A DNA stretch of 64,000 nucleotides, taken from positions 124,001-188,000 of the forward strand of contig CAJUIW010000001.1 in NCBI GenBank assembly GCA_910586895.1. Reading direction: 5' to 3'. The DNA is from an uncultured Muribaculaceae bacterium (GTDB taxonomy: Bacteria; Bacteroidota; Bacteroidia; Bacteroidales; Muribaculaceae). Below are positions 1-9,277 of the stretch, piece after piece (position 1 is the first letter of the stretch; the number at the start of each line of letters is the position of its first letter). The position numbers were made by a program, and so were the translations under genes. The notes under the pieces were generated by a model. It made no database searches and had not been told where the DNA came from. It saw only the letters and a program-made list of their open reading frames with translations.

Positions 1-653
1 CATCCATGTCGGAAAAATCACAAACCGACGCATACTCCTCACTAAAACGCCTTATGGTTGAGGTAAGACTGAACAGCCTGTTGAGTTCCTACCGCGACAA
101 TATCATAACTCTGTCCAATGGCGAAACACTGTATTCAAGCATGGTAATATGGACAGCCGGCATAACCGGAGTGCCGTTCATGTTCGAAGGACAAAATATC
201 ACGATAGGCAGGGGAGGGAGAATTGAGGTTGATGAACTGAACTGCGTAAAAGGGACTGACTGCTTATACGCTCTTGGCGACATCGCGTTAATGTCAACTC
301 CTGATTATCCCAACGGACATCCGCAATTGGCACAGGTAGCCATTCAACAAGGACGGAATCTTGCCAAAAATCTCAACAATGATACCTCAACCCGATTCCG
401 GTATAAAGACAAAGGAACAATGGCTACAATAGGTCGCAATCTGGCGGTGGTTGACCTTAAGCATGGTCATATGTCAGGTTGGATAGCATGGATGGTGTGG
501 ATGTTCATACACCTTATATCAATATTGGGCATGCGAAACAAGCTGACGGTACTGATCAACTGGAGCTGGAGCTACTTCACATACGCCACATCACTCAGAC
601 TGCTTGTACACTCAACCAAATACCCGCTCCGTCGCAGATGGGGAGAGATGTAA
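1..653 (+). CDS. Type II NADH dehydrogenase (NDH-2), C-terminal part
   Basis: The reading frame is open to the left edge, so the gene starts outside the window. The visible part carries a segment ending in the conserved VIWTAGI stretch of the FAD/NAD(P)-dependent pyridine nucleotide-disulfide oxidoreductase fold, followed by a CLYALGDIA motif, the second FAD-contacting segment of this family. The C-terminal end has a hydrophobic stretch (WIAWMVWMFIHLISILGM) and a basic tail, typical of membrane-associated NDH-2 enzymes that pass electrons from NADH to quinone without pumping protons. The family call is firm; quinone specificity is not visible. RNase P RNA follows 40 bp downstream on the same strand, from its own promoter. 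Confidence 0.88.
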   Translation, partial: SMSEKSQTDAYSSLKRLMVEVRLNSLLSSYRDNIITLSNGETLYSSMVIWTAGITGVPFMFEGQNITIGRGGRIEVDELNCVKGTDCLYALGDIALMSTPDYPNGHPQLAQVAIQQGRNLAKNLNNDTSTRFRYKDKGTMATIGRNLAVVDLKHGHMSGWIAWMVWMFIHLISILGMRNKLTVLINWSWSYFTYATSLRLLVHSTKYPLRRRWGEM

Positions 654-657
654 TAAT

Positions 658-689
658 TTTGGAGTTTATAAGCAAAATAATTACTTTTG
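658..689 (+). promoter_or_regulatory. Promoter of RNase P RNA
   Basis: TTTG at 658-661 (-33 element) and TACTTTTG at 682-689 (-7 element) are separated by 20 nt, matching the Bacteroidota sigma-ABfr consensus. Predicted start is about 693-694, exactly where the P1 helix of the RNA begins. Confidence 0.75.
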
Positions 690-692
690 TAC

Positions 693-1087
693 AGCAGTCG
701 GGCATTCCGTCGCCCGTCACGTAAGGTGACTGGAGGAAAGTCCGGGCAACACAGAGCACCATATTTCCTAACGGGAAGCTGTCGGTGACGGCAGAGTATC
801 ATGACAGAAAATTACCGCCTCAGGCTGCCAGTCAGCATGAGGTAAGGGTGAAAAGGCGGGGTAAGAGCCCACCGGGGTGCATAGCGATATGTGCCGCCGC
901 ATGACTTATGGGTTGCAAGGCCAAGTATACCGGCATCCAAGGATTGCTCGTCCATTGTCGGGGGGTAGGCTGCTGAAGCTGCATGGCGACATGCAGATTA
1001 GATAAATGACGGAACGCGATGGTGTCCCTGCGACAATAAGTATGGAAGTGCCATTGCCGACATAACCCGGCTTATCGCCCGGCTGCT
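693..1087 (+). ncRNA. rnpB: RNase P RNA (class A)
   Basis: The catalytic RNA of RNase P, which removes tRNA 5' leaders. The 5' end AGTCGGGC pairs with GCCCGGCT near 1078-1085 to close helix P1. The universal 5' core GAGGAAAGTCCGGGC lies at about 735-749, and the mid-molecule signature GTGAAAAGGCGGGGTAAGAG followed by CCCACCGG lies near 848-876. GGTAGGCTGCTGAAGC (about 966) and AGATAAATGAC (about 999) precede the 3' core ending in AACCCGGCTTAT. A T-run follows P1 at 1086-1092 and acts as the terminator tail. Length near 395 nt fits. Open frames on either strand here are not genes. Confidence 0.96.
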
Positions 1088-1110
1088 TTTTTATTAAAAA
1101 CCGATTCAAC

Positions 1111-1719
1111 ATGATTATAAATAATGCTCGCTTTGTTATAAGCAATTCAAAGGTTTCAGCATGTCCTGCCGATGTCAGACATGAATATGCGTTTATCGGG
1201 CGTTCGAACGTAGGCAAGTCTTCGCTAATCAACATGCTTACAGGCCAGAAAGGGCTGGCAATGACTTCAGCCACTCCCGGTAAGACAATGCTTATCAATC
1301 ACTTCTTGGTCAACGATTCATGGTATATAGTTGACCTTCCCGGTTATGGATATGCCCGCAGAGGCAAAGACAGCCGTGAGAAACTGCGCACTATGATAGA
1401 GGGGTATATACTTAACCGTGCCCAGATGACAAATCTGTTTGTACTGATTGATTCACGTCACGCCCCTCAGAAGATTGACTTGGAGTTCTTTGATTGGCTT
1501 GGCGAGAATTCAGTACCGTTCTGCATTGTCTTCACCAAGGCTGATAAGCTTGGTAATGAAGCGGTAAAGAATAAAGTGGCAGACTATTGTAAAATTCTCC
1601 TTGAAACATGGGAAGAGCTACCACCTGTTTTTATCACATCGTCGGAAAAGGGGCGTGGAAGAGAAGAACTTCTTGAATATATATCACAACTCAACAAATT
1701 GCCGCTCGAATGTGATTAA
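1111..1719 (+). CDS. engB: Ribosome biogenesis GTP-binding protein EngB (YihA/YsxC)
   Basis: A 202-residue single-domain TRAFAC GTPase that helps assemble the large ribosomal subunit. All G motifs are visible: G1 GRSNVGKSS near residues 29-37, G2/switch I around TPGKT, G3 DLPGYGYA, G4 TKAD near residue 151, and a G5-like TSSEKGRG segment close to the C-terminus. Length agrees with the usual 195-210 residues of the family. It starts 24 bp after the RNase P RNA T-run. No separate -7 box is obvious, so read-through from the rnpB promoter is possible. Confidence 0.96.
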   Translation: MIINNARFVISNSKVSACPADVRHEYAFIGRSNVGKSSLINMLTGQKGLAMTSATPGKTMLINHFLVNDSWYIVDLPGYGYARRGKDSREKLRTMIEGYILNRAQMTNLFVLIDSRHAPQKIDLEFFDWLGENSVPFCIVFTKADKLGNEAVKNKVADYCKILLETWEELPPVFITSSEKGRGREELLEYISQLNKLPLECD

Positions 1720-1778
1720 GGCAAACATTTGTTCCATAAGTTTTGTTATAAAGTTAAAATCAAAAAAACATTACTACT

Positions 1779-1967
1779 ATGGATACGAATTACAAACAGC
1801 CAGAACATAGCCACGGGGATAAGCATATGTCCAAAAAATCAATTGATGACGCTCTTGATTATGCAGGCGTAGCCATCAATCACGCCGATGATAATAAAGT
1901 GAACGATACGCTTGTTAAAGAACGGACAAAGGAAATGAACAATAATCCTCGCAATAATGACCTATAA
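1779..1967 (+). CDS. Small hydrophilic protein, unknown function
   Basis: A 62-residue, highly charged ORF with no signal peptide, membrane segment or cysteine. A His/Lys-rich N-terminus is followed by a helix-forming stretch (KKSIDDALDYAGVAINHADD) and an Asn-rich end. I do not recognise a family. Support for a real gene: it sits between engB and a clear hairpin terminator that begins 28 bp after its stop, its start follows an A-rich leader, and nothing else explains the interval. A second in-frame ATG at 1827 (MSKKSIDD) could be the true start. Confidence 0.55.
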   Translation: MDTNYKQPEHSHGDKHMSKKSIDDALDYAGVAINHADDNKVNDTLVKERTKEMNNNPRNNDL

Positions 1968-1995
1968 ACAGATCATAGGATATTACACAACGATA

Positions 1996-2030
1996 GAAAG
2001 CTCTCCGGCAATGGAGGGCTTTCTTTGTAA
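1996..2030 (+). terminator. Rho-independent terminator after the engB/small-protein unit
   Basis: GAAAGCTCTCC (1996-2006) pairs with GGAGGGCTTTC (2013-2023) around a 6-nt loop, with one G-U pair, followed by TTTG. Confidence 0.75.
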
Positions 2031-2071
2031 AAAATAACATTCGCACATATAGCAATTAGCAGGGATTTTAA

Positions 2072-2079
2072 TAAATTTG
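2072..2079 (+). promoter_or_regulatory. -7 promoter box of the RSH gene
   Basis: TAAATTTG followed by C. It places the transcript start near 2084, about 15 nt before the ATG at 2099. Confidence 0.6.
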
Positions 2080-2098
2080 CATCTATTAGACAATCTCA

Positions 2099-4300
2099 AT
2101 GCCCGCTTCCATCATGACACCACAGGAAAGAGCTGAAATATTATCTCTGTACCGTCAGATCAGAAATCTGACGGATGGTATATTTACCCCTACGGAGATT
2201 AAATCACTACGAAGTACACATAAGGCAGCATACAGCCAAACAGAGAATATACGTGACCGTTTCGGATTCCATACTGCAATAATGGACCTCCGGACCATAA
2301 AGGCTATCTGCGATCTGGTAAGCCCCGACAAGCATATAATATGCGCCGTGCTTATTCACCGTATGTCAGAATTAGGAGCTATTGATGAAAAATCAATACG
2401 TAATTTGTGGGGCGAGGATGTAGACAAATTAGTTGCCGGGCTTCATAAGGTAGTCTCACTTTACCAGAAACAGGTAAAGCTCGAAGATGAGAATTTCAGT
2501 AAGCTTCTCATGACCTTTGCTCAGGATATACGTGTAATCATAATCATGATTATAAACCGCCTCGTGCTTATGCGCGCCATAAATCATCATCCTGACGAGG
2601 CAAGTGTAAAAGAAGTGGCTTTAGAATCAAGCTACCTGTATGCACCCATTGCACACAGACTTGGCCTTTACAAAATAAAAGGGGAGTTGGAAGATATGTC
2701 GCTGAAGTACACCAACCGCGATATATACACCAGAATTGCCCGTAAGCTCAACGAGACAAAGAAAAGCCGGGATGCCTACATAGCCTCGTTTATCAAGCCT
2801 GTCAAAGAGGCGCTTGAACACGAAGGGCTTAAGTTTGAAATAAAAGGCAGGACGAAATCCATCTATTCCATATGGAATAAGATGAAAAAACAGAACAACG
2901 ATCTGGACCACATATATGATCTGTTCGCTATCCGCATCATACTTGACACGCCGGAAGAACGTGAGAGGAAAGAATGCTGGATGGCTTACTCCGTGGTAGC
3001 AGACATGTATCAGCCGAACCCGGCACGCTTCAAAGACTGGCTTACAATACCTAAGTCAAACGGATATGAATCGCTTCATACTACCGTGACCGGGCCTCAG
3101 AACAAGTGGGTTGAGGTACAGATACGCTCACGCCGGATGGACGAGATAGCCGAAAGGGGAGTGGCGGCCCACTGGAAGTACAAAGGTATCAAGAGCGAGA
3201 ACAATCTTGATACATGGATGAACCGTGTCCGCGACATACTTGAAACAGCCGATGGCCCTCTTGAACTTATGAAGAATCTGGATATGGATATCTATAACAA
3301 GGAGATATTCGTATTCACACCAAAAGGGGACCTTTACAAGCTTCCCTACGGAGCCACTCTACTTGACTTTGCATTCAACATACACTCCAATCTTGGATGC
3401 ACATGCGTAGGCGGAAAAGTTGACGGAAAGACACGACGTCTGAACTATAAGCTAAAAAGTGGCGATACTGTAGAGATTCTCACGTCATCCAATCAGGCTC
3501 CTAAGCAGGACTGGCTATCAATAGTCATCACCTCAAAAGCACGCTCAAAAATAAAACAGACTTTGAAAGAGCGTGAGAACAAAGCTGTAGAACTTGCAAA
3601 GGAGATGCTTCAGCGTCGATTCAAGAACAGGAAAATCGAAGTTGACGAATCAACACTGATGAAAGTCATAAAAAAGCTTGGCTTCAAGAGTGTGACATCC
3701 TTCTATCGTGAGATTGCAGAAGAACGCCTTGACATAAACGAGGTAATAACGGAGTATGAGAGTCTGGAAGCACGCAATTCTTTAACTGCTGATGTGCGCT
3801 CGGCCGAGGAGTTCACCTTCAACAATGACAAGCAGGACAGCAACACAGGCTCCGACATTCTGGTAATCGGAGACAATGTCAAAGGCTTGAATTATAAGCT
3901 CGCAAAATGCTGCAATCCCATTTATGGCGATGATGTGTTCGGATTTATTTCATCAGAAGGCGTTATAAAAATACATCGCAAAGACTGTCCGAACGCCAAT
4001 AACATACGGGAACGGTATCCGTACCGAATAATAACAACCCGCTGGTCGGGTAAGATCGGAGCACAGTTTGCAGTATCGCTACGTGTTGTCGGAAACGATG
4101 ACATTGGTATCGTAACGAATATAACATCGATCATAAATAAGGAGAAAGATGTTGACCTGCGAAGAATTGAGATACAGTCAAACGACGGTATATTCCAGGG
4201 ATTCCTTGTGCTCGGGGTCAATAACATCCAATCGCTCAACAATTTAATACGGAAAATAAAAACAGTAAAAGGTGTAAAAGATGCTACACGAAGTAATTAA
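2099..4300 (+). CDS. RelA/SpoT-family (p)ppGpp synthetase with degenerate hydrolase domain
   Basis: A 733-residue long RSH protein of the stringent response. The N-terminal HD hydrolase fold is present, but its metal site is lost: the usual HDxxED reads HRMSEL at residues 87-92, and the conserved DRLxxMR reads NRLVLMR at 153-159. The synthetase domain looks intact: GRTKSIYSIWNKM, DLFAIRII, the RFKDW catalytic loop (RxKD type, residues 310-314) followed by NGYESLHT, and EVQIRSRRMDEIAERGVAAHW. A TGS domain (EIFVFTPKGDLYKLP), a CC-containing zinc-finger-like segment (KCCNPIYGDDVFGF) and a C-terminal ACT domain follow. It therefore should make but not degrade (p)ppGpp. It overlaps the next gene by 20 bp. 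Confidence 0.93.
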   Translation: MPASIMTPQERAEILSLYRQIRNLTDGIFTPTEIKSLRSTHKAAYSQTENIRDRFGFHTAIMDLRTIKAICDLVSPDKHIICAVLIHRMSELGAIDEKSIRNLWGEDVDKLVAGLHKVVSLYQKQVKLEDENFSKLLMTFAQDIRVIIIMIINRLVLMRAINHHPDEASVKEVALESSYLYAPIAHRLGLYKIKGELEDMSLKYTNRDIYTRIARKLNETKKSRDAYIASFIKPVKEALEHEGLKFEIKGRTKSIYSIWNKMKKQNNDLDHIYDLFAIRIILDTPEERERKECWMAYSVVADMYQPNPARFKDWLTIPKSNGYESLHTTVTGPQNKWVEVQIRSRRMDEIAERGVAAHWKYKGIKSENNLDTWMNRVRDILETADGPLELMKNLDMDIYNKEIFVFTPKGDLYKLPYGATLLDFAFNIHSNLGCTCVGGKVDGKTRRLNYKLKSGDTVEILTSSNQAPKQDWLSIVITSKARSKIKQTLKERENKAVELAKEMLQRRFKNRKIEVDESTLMKVIKKLGFKSVTSFYREIAEERLDINEVITEYESLEARNSLTADVRSAEEFTFNNDKQDSNTGSDILVIGDNVKGLNYKLAKCCNPIYGDDVFGFISSEGVIKIHRKDCPNANNIRERYPYRIITTRWSGKIGAQFAVSLRVVGNDDIGIVTNITSIINKEKDVDLRRIEIQSNDGIFQGFLVLGVNNIQSLNNLIRKIKTVKGVKDATRSN

Positions 4301-5117
4301 ATATACTTTTGGTGCCGCAGTAATATCGCTGGCCGTACTGACTTCATGCACATCATCGGAAAAAGAAAAGCTTGAAGGGCTCCTGACTGAAGCTGATAAC
4401 ATGTATAAATCAGGCAATTACTCAGCGGCAATGAGAATAATCGAGGAACTTGACTCAATCAGCCGCAAGAATCCTGATATACGTAGGGAAATCATGCACC
4501 TGAAGCCAAAAATCATTGAGCAGCAAGTGCTTGCCGAGCTGTCTGACAACGACAGCCTAATAGCGGTAACCACTTTGAAAGCCGATTCACTGAGCCGCAA
4601 CATGAGATTTGTCAGCAATCCTATCGAGGGATACTACGTATCACGTACTGAGCCGTCAGATATCAATAATACAAGCGGATTGTACGCACGAATGTCGCCT
4701 GACGGGAATTTCTATATGGTAGCGACAAATACCGCAAAAAACGGTAGCAATGCCATTTCAGTTACCATCGGAGGCGAATCGGCAATAAGCGCATCGTTGC
4801 CATCCGATGGAGAGCGTGTGGATCGCTCCGGAGCTGCAGAAGTTCTGACATTCATGCAGGCTGAATGTGATTCAATCGGCCGCGTTATCTCACGGCATCC
4901 TGACGAGCCGCTGATACTGACATTCATCGGGCGAGGCAACAAGTCAATCAGTATACCACAAGAAAGGACTCGGGCAATCGCTCAAGTATATGACGCTGCA
5001 ACATCAGTAACCGATATGAAGAAATTGCAGATCAGAAAAGCCCGACTTGAGAAAACACTGACTGTTGCACGAAGCCAGATAGCACGAACCATGACAGACA
5101 GCACAGAGCATAAATAA
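4281..5117 (+). CDS. Predicted lipoprotein with N-terminal helical repeat
   Basis: 278 residues with a lipoprotein signal (hydrophobic segment then LTSC, Cys23). It is followed by a charged helical region resembling one or two TPR-like repeats (ADNMYKSGNYSAAMRIIEEL, residues about 37-56) and then a beta-rich domain. I do not recognise a named family. The start overlaps the RSH stop by 20 bp, so the two are probably co-transcribed and translationally coupled. A hairpin about 15 bp after its stop may end the unit. Confidence 0.8.
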   Translation: MLHEVIKYTFGAAVISLAVLTSCTSSEKEKLEGLLTEADNMYKSGNYSAAMRIIEELDSISRKNPDIRREIMHLKPKIIEQQVLAELSDNDSLIAVTTLKADSLSRNMRFVSNPIEGYYVSRTEPSDINNTSGLYARMSPDGNFYMVATNTAKNGSNAISVTIGGESAISASLPSDGERVDRSGAAEVLTFMQAECDSIGRVISRHPDEPLILTFIGRGNKSISIPQERTRAIAQVYDAATSVTDMKKLQIRKARLEKTLTVARSQIARTMTDSTEHK

Positions 5118-5132
5118 GCATCACAATATACG

Positions 5133-5182
5133 GAGGGGAATGAAGTTGGACCATGATAAGAGCAACAACTCATTCCCCTTCC
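5133..5182 (+). terminator. Possible terminator hairpin after the RSH/lipoprotein unit
   Basis: Interrupted inverted repeat: GAGGGGAATGA near 5133-5143 and TCATTCCCCTTCC near 5170-5182, with an additional AGTTG/CAACA pairing towards the loop. There is no clean T-run, so activity is uncertain. Confidence 0.45.
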
Positions 5183-5590
5183 ATATAGCCCACATTTTTC
5201 CCATAATTGTGATTATGTTAAATTCGATTGAGTATAGCCTCTACTCCTCAAAAGATTTAGGTAGACTCTTTTAAGATTAGAATGAATAATGCATTTATCA
5301 TATCAACCGGACCCACAGAAACTTTGGATTCGGGATTAGTCTTTGTGTAACACAAGTTTACGCGACGCAACCTACTGATTCGCACAATGACATTAACAAT
5401 TTAGCATCTTGAACATCACTGGGATATATAACATTCGTATCAAATTGAATTATTCTCTATATTAATATTTGCATTTAACGTAACATACATTGGTTTGAGA
5501 TGCTTCTATTTCTTGAACTGACATTGACATCCAATTCAACATGCATATAAGAATTTAGGCTTCAGACCGATAAGTAATCAAAGTTTTGGC
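5183..5590. other. AT-rich intergenic stretch, no gene seen
   Basis: About 400 bp between the hairpin and the vanW promoter. I see no plausible coding frame, RNA gene or repeat. Confidence 0.6.
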
Positions 5591-5598
5591 TATATTTG
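5591..5598 (+). promoter_or_regulatory. -7 promoter box of the VanW-family gene
   Basis: TATATTTG followed by C, with the ATG at 5621. Predicted leader is about 18 nt. Confidence 0.6.
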
Positions 5599-5620
5599 CA
5601 AACGACTTCATATATATGCC

Positions 5621-6316
5621 ATGAAACAGAGGACAAAATCATTCATTAGAATGACCTTGCGGAAAGCTATTGATAAGATAAGGCGTGAACCGATAGCAAA
5701 CAGTTATCACTCAGGCACTCCCCTTCAGCATTCCATCATTATTTCACAACCATTCAAGCCATCATCCACTCTGGAAAGCAAAAAGCATAATCTTCGCCAG
5801 GCTGCAGCAAGGATAAACAAACTGACTATAAAGCCCGGGGAGATTTTTTCATTCTGGCACACGGTAGGGAATCCTAACGATGCTTCAAGATTCATGGCAG
5901 GAAGAAGCATACATGGCAGTACTGTCACGACAGACCTTGGAGGCGGTTTATGTCAAGCGTCAGGCATAATACATCATCTCTCACTTTTAGCAGGATTGCA
6001 GATTCTCGAACGACATAATCACTCAATCGATTTATACACGGATGAAACACGCTTTGCTCCCATAGGAACTGATGCTACGGTATTCTACGGCTACAAAGAC
6101 CTCCGAATTTTTAACAACACAGACGGATGTATATCATTTTTACTTGATATACAAGATGATAACATCACGGCGACTCTCCGAAGTGAGAAAGAGATCAAAC
6201 AGCTTGATCTGTCAATTTCGACAACGGAGAAACCTGACGGAAGAAAGCATGTCAAAATAACCGACCATAAAAGCCAAGTTATCAGCGAATCAAACTATAT
6301 GCCTATGATGGAATGA
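5621..6316 (+). CDS. VanW family protein
   Basis: 231 residues. The VanW core spans about 66-180: a KPGEIFSFWHTVGNP segment, then GRSIHGSTVTTDLGGGLCQASG with the family-typical DxGGGxCQ motif, then HHLSLLAGLQILERHNHS. VanW occurs beside vancomycin-resistance genes in some enterococci, but its biochemical role is unknown and no resistance genes are present here. No clear signal peptide: the N-terminus is basic (KQRTKSFIRMTLRKAIDKIRR). It stands alone and converges on uvrA, whose stop lies 20 bp away. Confidence 0.88.
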   Translation: MKQRTKSFIRMTLRKAIDKIRREPIANSYHSGTPLQHSIIISQPFKPSSTLESKKHNLRQAAARINKLTIKPGEIFSFWHTVGNPNDASRFMAGRSIHGSTVTTDLGGGLCQASGIIHHLSLLAGLQILERHNHSIDLYTDETRFAPIGTDATVFYGYKDLRIFNNTDGCISFLLDIQDDNITATLRSEKEIKQLDLSISTTEKPDGRKHVKITDHKSQVISESNYMPMME

Positions 6317-6336
6317 TTTGATATCACAGCGCCGAA

Positions 6337-9141
6337 TTATTCATGGTGGAGTTTTTCTTTTAGGAAACGTCCTGTGTATGACCCTGCGCAACGTGAAATC
6401 TCCTCCGGAGTACCTTCGGCTACAACCGTACCTCCGGCGGCACCACCTTCGGGCCCGATATCAATAACATGGTCAGCACACTTTATGACATCAAGATTAT
6501 GCTCGATGATAATAACAGTGTGACCTAATGCAATCAACCGGTCAAACGACTCCATCAGTTTCCGGATATCATGGAAATGAAGTCCGGTGGTAGGTTCGTC
6601 AAAAATAAACATGGTAGGCTCCGGCTTCTCCATTGCCAGATAATAGGCGAGCTTTACTCGCTGATTCTCACCTCCTGATAGTGTTGACGAGCTTTGACCG
6701 AGCTTTACATACCCCAGTCCGACATCTTCAAGCGGCTTAAGGCGCTTTACAATCTTTTTCGTAGCGGCACTCTCTTTTGATCCAAAAAAAGCGATAGCTT
6801 CCGAAACTGTCATATCCAGCACGTCACCTATATTCTTACCATCATACTCAATTTCCAGCACTTCACGTTTAAAGCGTTTTCCATGGCATGCCTCACATGG
6901 GATAGTAATGTCAGCCATAAACTGCATCTCTATCGTGATGACACCCTCCCCTTTACACTCCTCGCAACGTCCACCTTCGGCATTGAATGAGAAGTAGCCC
7001 GGCCCAAAGCCCATTTGCTTGGCCCCTTGCTGGTCGGCATATAGCTTGCGGATTTCATCATAAGCCTTCAGATATGTGGCAGGATTGCTGCGCGATGACT
7101 TACCAATTGGGTTCTGGTCAATGAATTCCACCGCTGATATACGTTTCATATCGCCATAAATCCCTTTTGACAATCCGGGAGCATCACACGGGTTGCCTAA
7201 ATGGCGCATCATCGAGCGATAAAGTATGTCACGAACAAGCGTTGACTTACCGGAACCACTGACACCGGTTACAACAGTAAGCACTCCGAGCGGGAAGCGC
7301 ACATCTATGTTCTTTAGGTTATGCTGGCGTGCGCCTCTAATCTCGACATAATCACGCCATTTTCTTCTACTTGCCGGAACCGGAATTTCCAATTCTCCGG
7401 AAAGATATTTTGCTGTATAGCTTTTATCGGAAGTCGTAATACCTGAAGCAGGTCCTTGGTATACAATTTCACCGCCATGACTACCGGCCTCAGGACCGAC
7501 ATCGATAATGTAATCGGCAGCTTTCATTATATCTTCATCATGCTCCACTACCACAACCGTATTGCCTATACGCTGAAGATTTTTAAGAACTCCAATCAAT
7601 TGTTCGGTATCACGCGAATGCAAACCGATACTTGGCTCGTCAAGAATATACAACGATCCGACAAGACTACTACCTAACGAAGTAGCCAAATTAATACGCT
7701 GACTTTCACCGCCTGACAATGAGGATGAAAGGCGGTCAAGAGTCAGATAACTAAGGCCCACATCTACCAGAAACCCAAGGCGATTGGTAATCTCCGTCAG
7801 CAAACGGTCGGCAATCTTATGCTCCCGATCGCTTAACGGGAGCAACTTAAACCAATTGTTAAGCTCACTGACCGGCATCTTTACCAGATCTGCGATAGTC
7901 ATCCCGTTGATCCGGACATACATCGCATCCTTGCGCAGACGCGCACCATGACACTCAGGGCAAAGCGTTTTTCCCCGATACCGGGCCTTCATCACCCGAT
8001 ACTGGATTTTGTACTGATTCTCTTCGACCATCCTGAAGAATCCATCAATACCGGTATGTCCGTTCACGCCATGCCACAATTGATCTTTCTGCGTCTGAGT
8101 CAGCTCACAGTACGGCCTATGCAACGGAAAATCGACACCAGAAGCCGCATTAATAAAATCGTGCTTCCACTCGCTCATTTTCTCACCCCGCCAACATACA
8201 ACAGCATCTTCAAATACAGATAAAGTAGGGTCCGGTATGACCAACCGTTCATCTATACCAAGAACATTTCCAAAGCCCTCACATACTGGACATGCGCCAT
8301 AAGGGTTATTGAAATTGAACATCTGCTCTGTTGGCTCGACAAATGCCATACCGTCAGCCTCAAATCGTGTGGAAAAACCAGTCACACTACACTGCCCTTC
8401 CCTATTCCACGTCAACAGCTTAAGAGCTCCGTGGCCTTCAAAAAAAGTAGTCTCCACTGATTCTGCAAGCCGGCTGACATCATCCGGCTCTTTCGAACTG
8501 ACCATACGGTCAATCAATAATCCGAAATAGATTTCCGGCGCCAGATCCGTAGCTGAGATCACATCACTTATCTGGACAAAGCGGCCTTCAGTATCAACGA
8601 GTCGTGTATATCCCTCCTTAAGGTATATATCAAGCTGAGTGGCAAAAGTGCGGTCACTAACCTGCGGAAAAGGAGCGACAAGGGCTATGCGTGTATTATC
8701 CTCCAGGTCAAGGACAGATTTTATGACATCCTCAATCGTATGACGGCACACCTCCTGTCCACTTACCGGAGAATATGTCCGCCCAATACGTCCGAACAGC
8801 AGCCGCATATAATCGTATATCTCCGTAGCCGTCCCTACCGTACTGCGGGGATTTCGTGTATTCACCTTCTGCTCAATAGCTATTGCAGGTGGCAATCCTT
8901 TGATGACATCGCACTCCGGCTTTGACATCTTACCTAAAAACTGCCGGGCATATGCGCTCAAGCTTTCCACATATCTTCGCTGCCCCTCGGCAAAAAGTGT
9001 ATCAAACGCCAACGATGACTTTCCGGAACCGGAAAGCCCGGTGATGACGACAAACTTATTTCGAGGTACTGTCACGTCAACATTCTTCAAGTTATTGACG
9101 CGAGCACCTTTTATGACAATATTTCGAGGACTTTTTTCCAT
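6337..9141 (-). CDS. uvrA: Excinuclease ABC subunit A
   Basis: DNA-damage recognition ATPase of nucleotide excision repair, about 934 residues from the chosen ATG. Two ABC-type ATPase modules are visible: Walker A GLSGSGKS at residues 35-42 and GVSGSGKS in the second half, with signatures LSGGE(S)QR and LSGGE(N)QR and Walker B ILDEP and IFDEP. Zinc-finger cysteines appear as CPVCEGFG, CPECHGAR, CEECKGEG and CEACHGKR. The frame is open 16 codons further upstream, but the ATG at 9141 is preferred: its product starts like other UvrA proteins, and a -7 box lies only 7 nt upstream, so the mRNA should begin 2-3 nt before this ATG. Confidence 0.97.
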   Translation of the reverse strand: MEKSPRNIVIKGARVNNLKNVDVTVPRNKFVVITGLSGSGKSSLAFDTLFAEGQRRYVESLSAYARQFLGKMSKPECDVIKGLPPAIAIEQKVNTRNPRSTVGTATEIYDYMRLLFGRIGRTYSPVSGQEVCRHTIEDVIKSVLDLEDNTRIALVAPFPQVSDRTFATQLDIYLKEGYTRLVDTEGRFVQISDVISATDLAPEIYFGLLIDRMVSSKEPDDVSRLAESVETTFFEGHGALKLLTWNREGQCSVTGFSTRFEADGMAFVEPTEQMFNFNNPYGACPVCEGFGNVLGIDERLVIPDPTLSVFEDAVVCWRGEKMSEWKHDFINAASGVDFPLHRPYCELTQTQKDQLWHGVNGHTGIDGFFRMVEENQYKIQYRVMKARYRGKTLCPECHGARLRKDAMYVRINGMTIADLVKMPVSELNNWFKLLPLSDREHKIADRLLTEITNRLGFLVDVGLSYLTLDRLSSSLSGGESQRINLATSLGSSLVGSLYILDEPSIGLHSRDTEQLIGVLKNLQRIGNTVVVVEHDEDIMKAADYIIDVGPEAGSHGGEIVYQGPASGITTSDKSYTAKYLSGELEIPVPASRRKWRDYVEIRGARQHNLKNIDVRFPLGVLTVVTGVSGSGKSTLVRDILYRSMMRHLGNPCDAPGLSKGIYGDMKRISAVEFIDQNPIGKSSRSNPATYLKAYDEIRKLYADQQGAKQMGFGPGYFSFNAEGGRCEECKGEGVITIEMQFMADITIPCEACHGKRFKREVLEIEYDGKNIGDVLDMTVSEAIAFFGSKESAATKKIVKRLKPLEDVGLGYVKLGQSSSTLSGGENQRVKLAYYLAMEKPEPTMFIFDEPTTGLHFHDIRKLMESFDRLIALGHTVIIIEHNLDVIKCADHVIDIGPEGGAAGGTVVAEGTPEEISRCAGSYTGRFLKEKLHHE

Positions 9142-9147
9142 GACTTG

Positions 9148-9155
9148 CAAAGTTA
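9148..9155 (-). promoter_or_regulatory. -7 promoter box of uvrA (near-leaderless)
   Basis: On the minus strand this reads TAACTTTG followed by C, then AAGTC and the ATG at 9141. The predicted start lies 2-3 nt before the ATG, which rules out the longer upstream start. Confidence 0.65.
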
Positions 9156-9244
9156 CGAAAATTTCACCGCCTGATAAACACTCCTGCAACTCTCTTTATA
9201 CATTTTTTACTCATATTATATCCTTATATTTTAGAAAAAATGGC

Positions 9245-9252
9245 TACTTTTG
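9245..9252 (+). promoter_or_regulatory. -7 promoter box of the secreted hydrolase gene
   Basis: TACTTTTG followed by C, with the ATG at 9278. Leader about 20 nt. Confidence 0.6.
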
Positions 9253-9277
9253 CAAGTATAACCATAAAACTTAATTC

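Noticed and set aside
906..1298. 130-codon open frame on the minus strand
   Set aside because: It lies antisense to RNase P RNA and engB, and its product has no recognisable features.
1731..1742. AACATTTGTT-like palindrome after engB
   Set aside because: Resembles the core of the CTCAACA-NN-TGTTGAG motif but lacks the outer CTC/GAG bases and is not positioned at -41 of a promoter.
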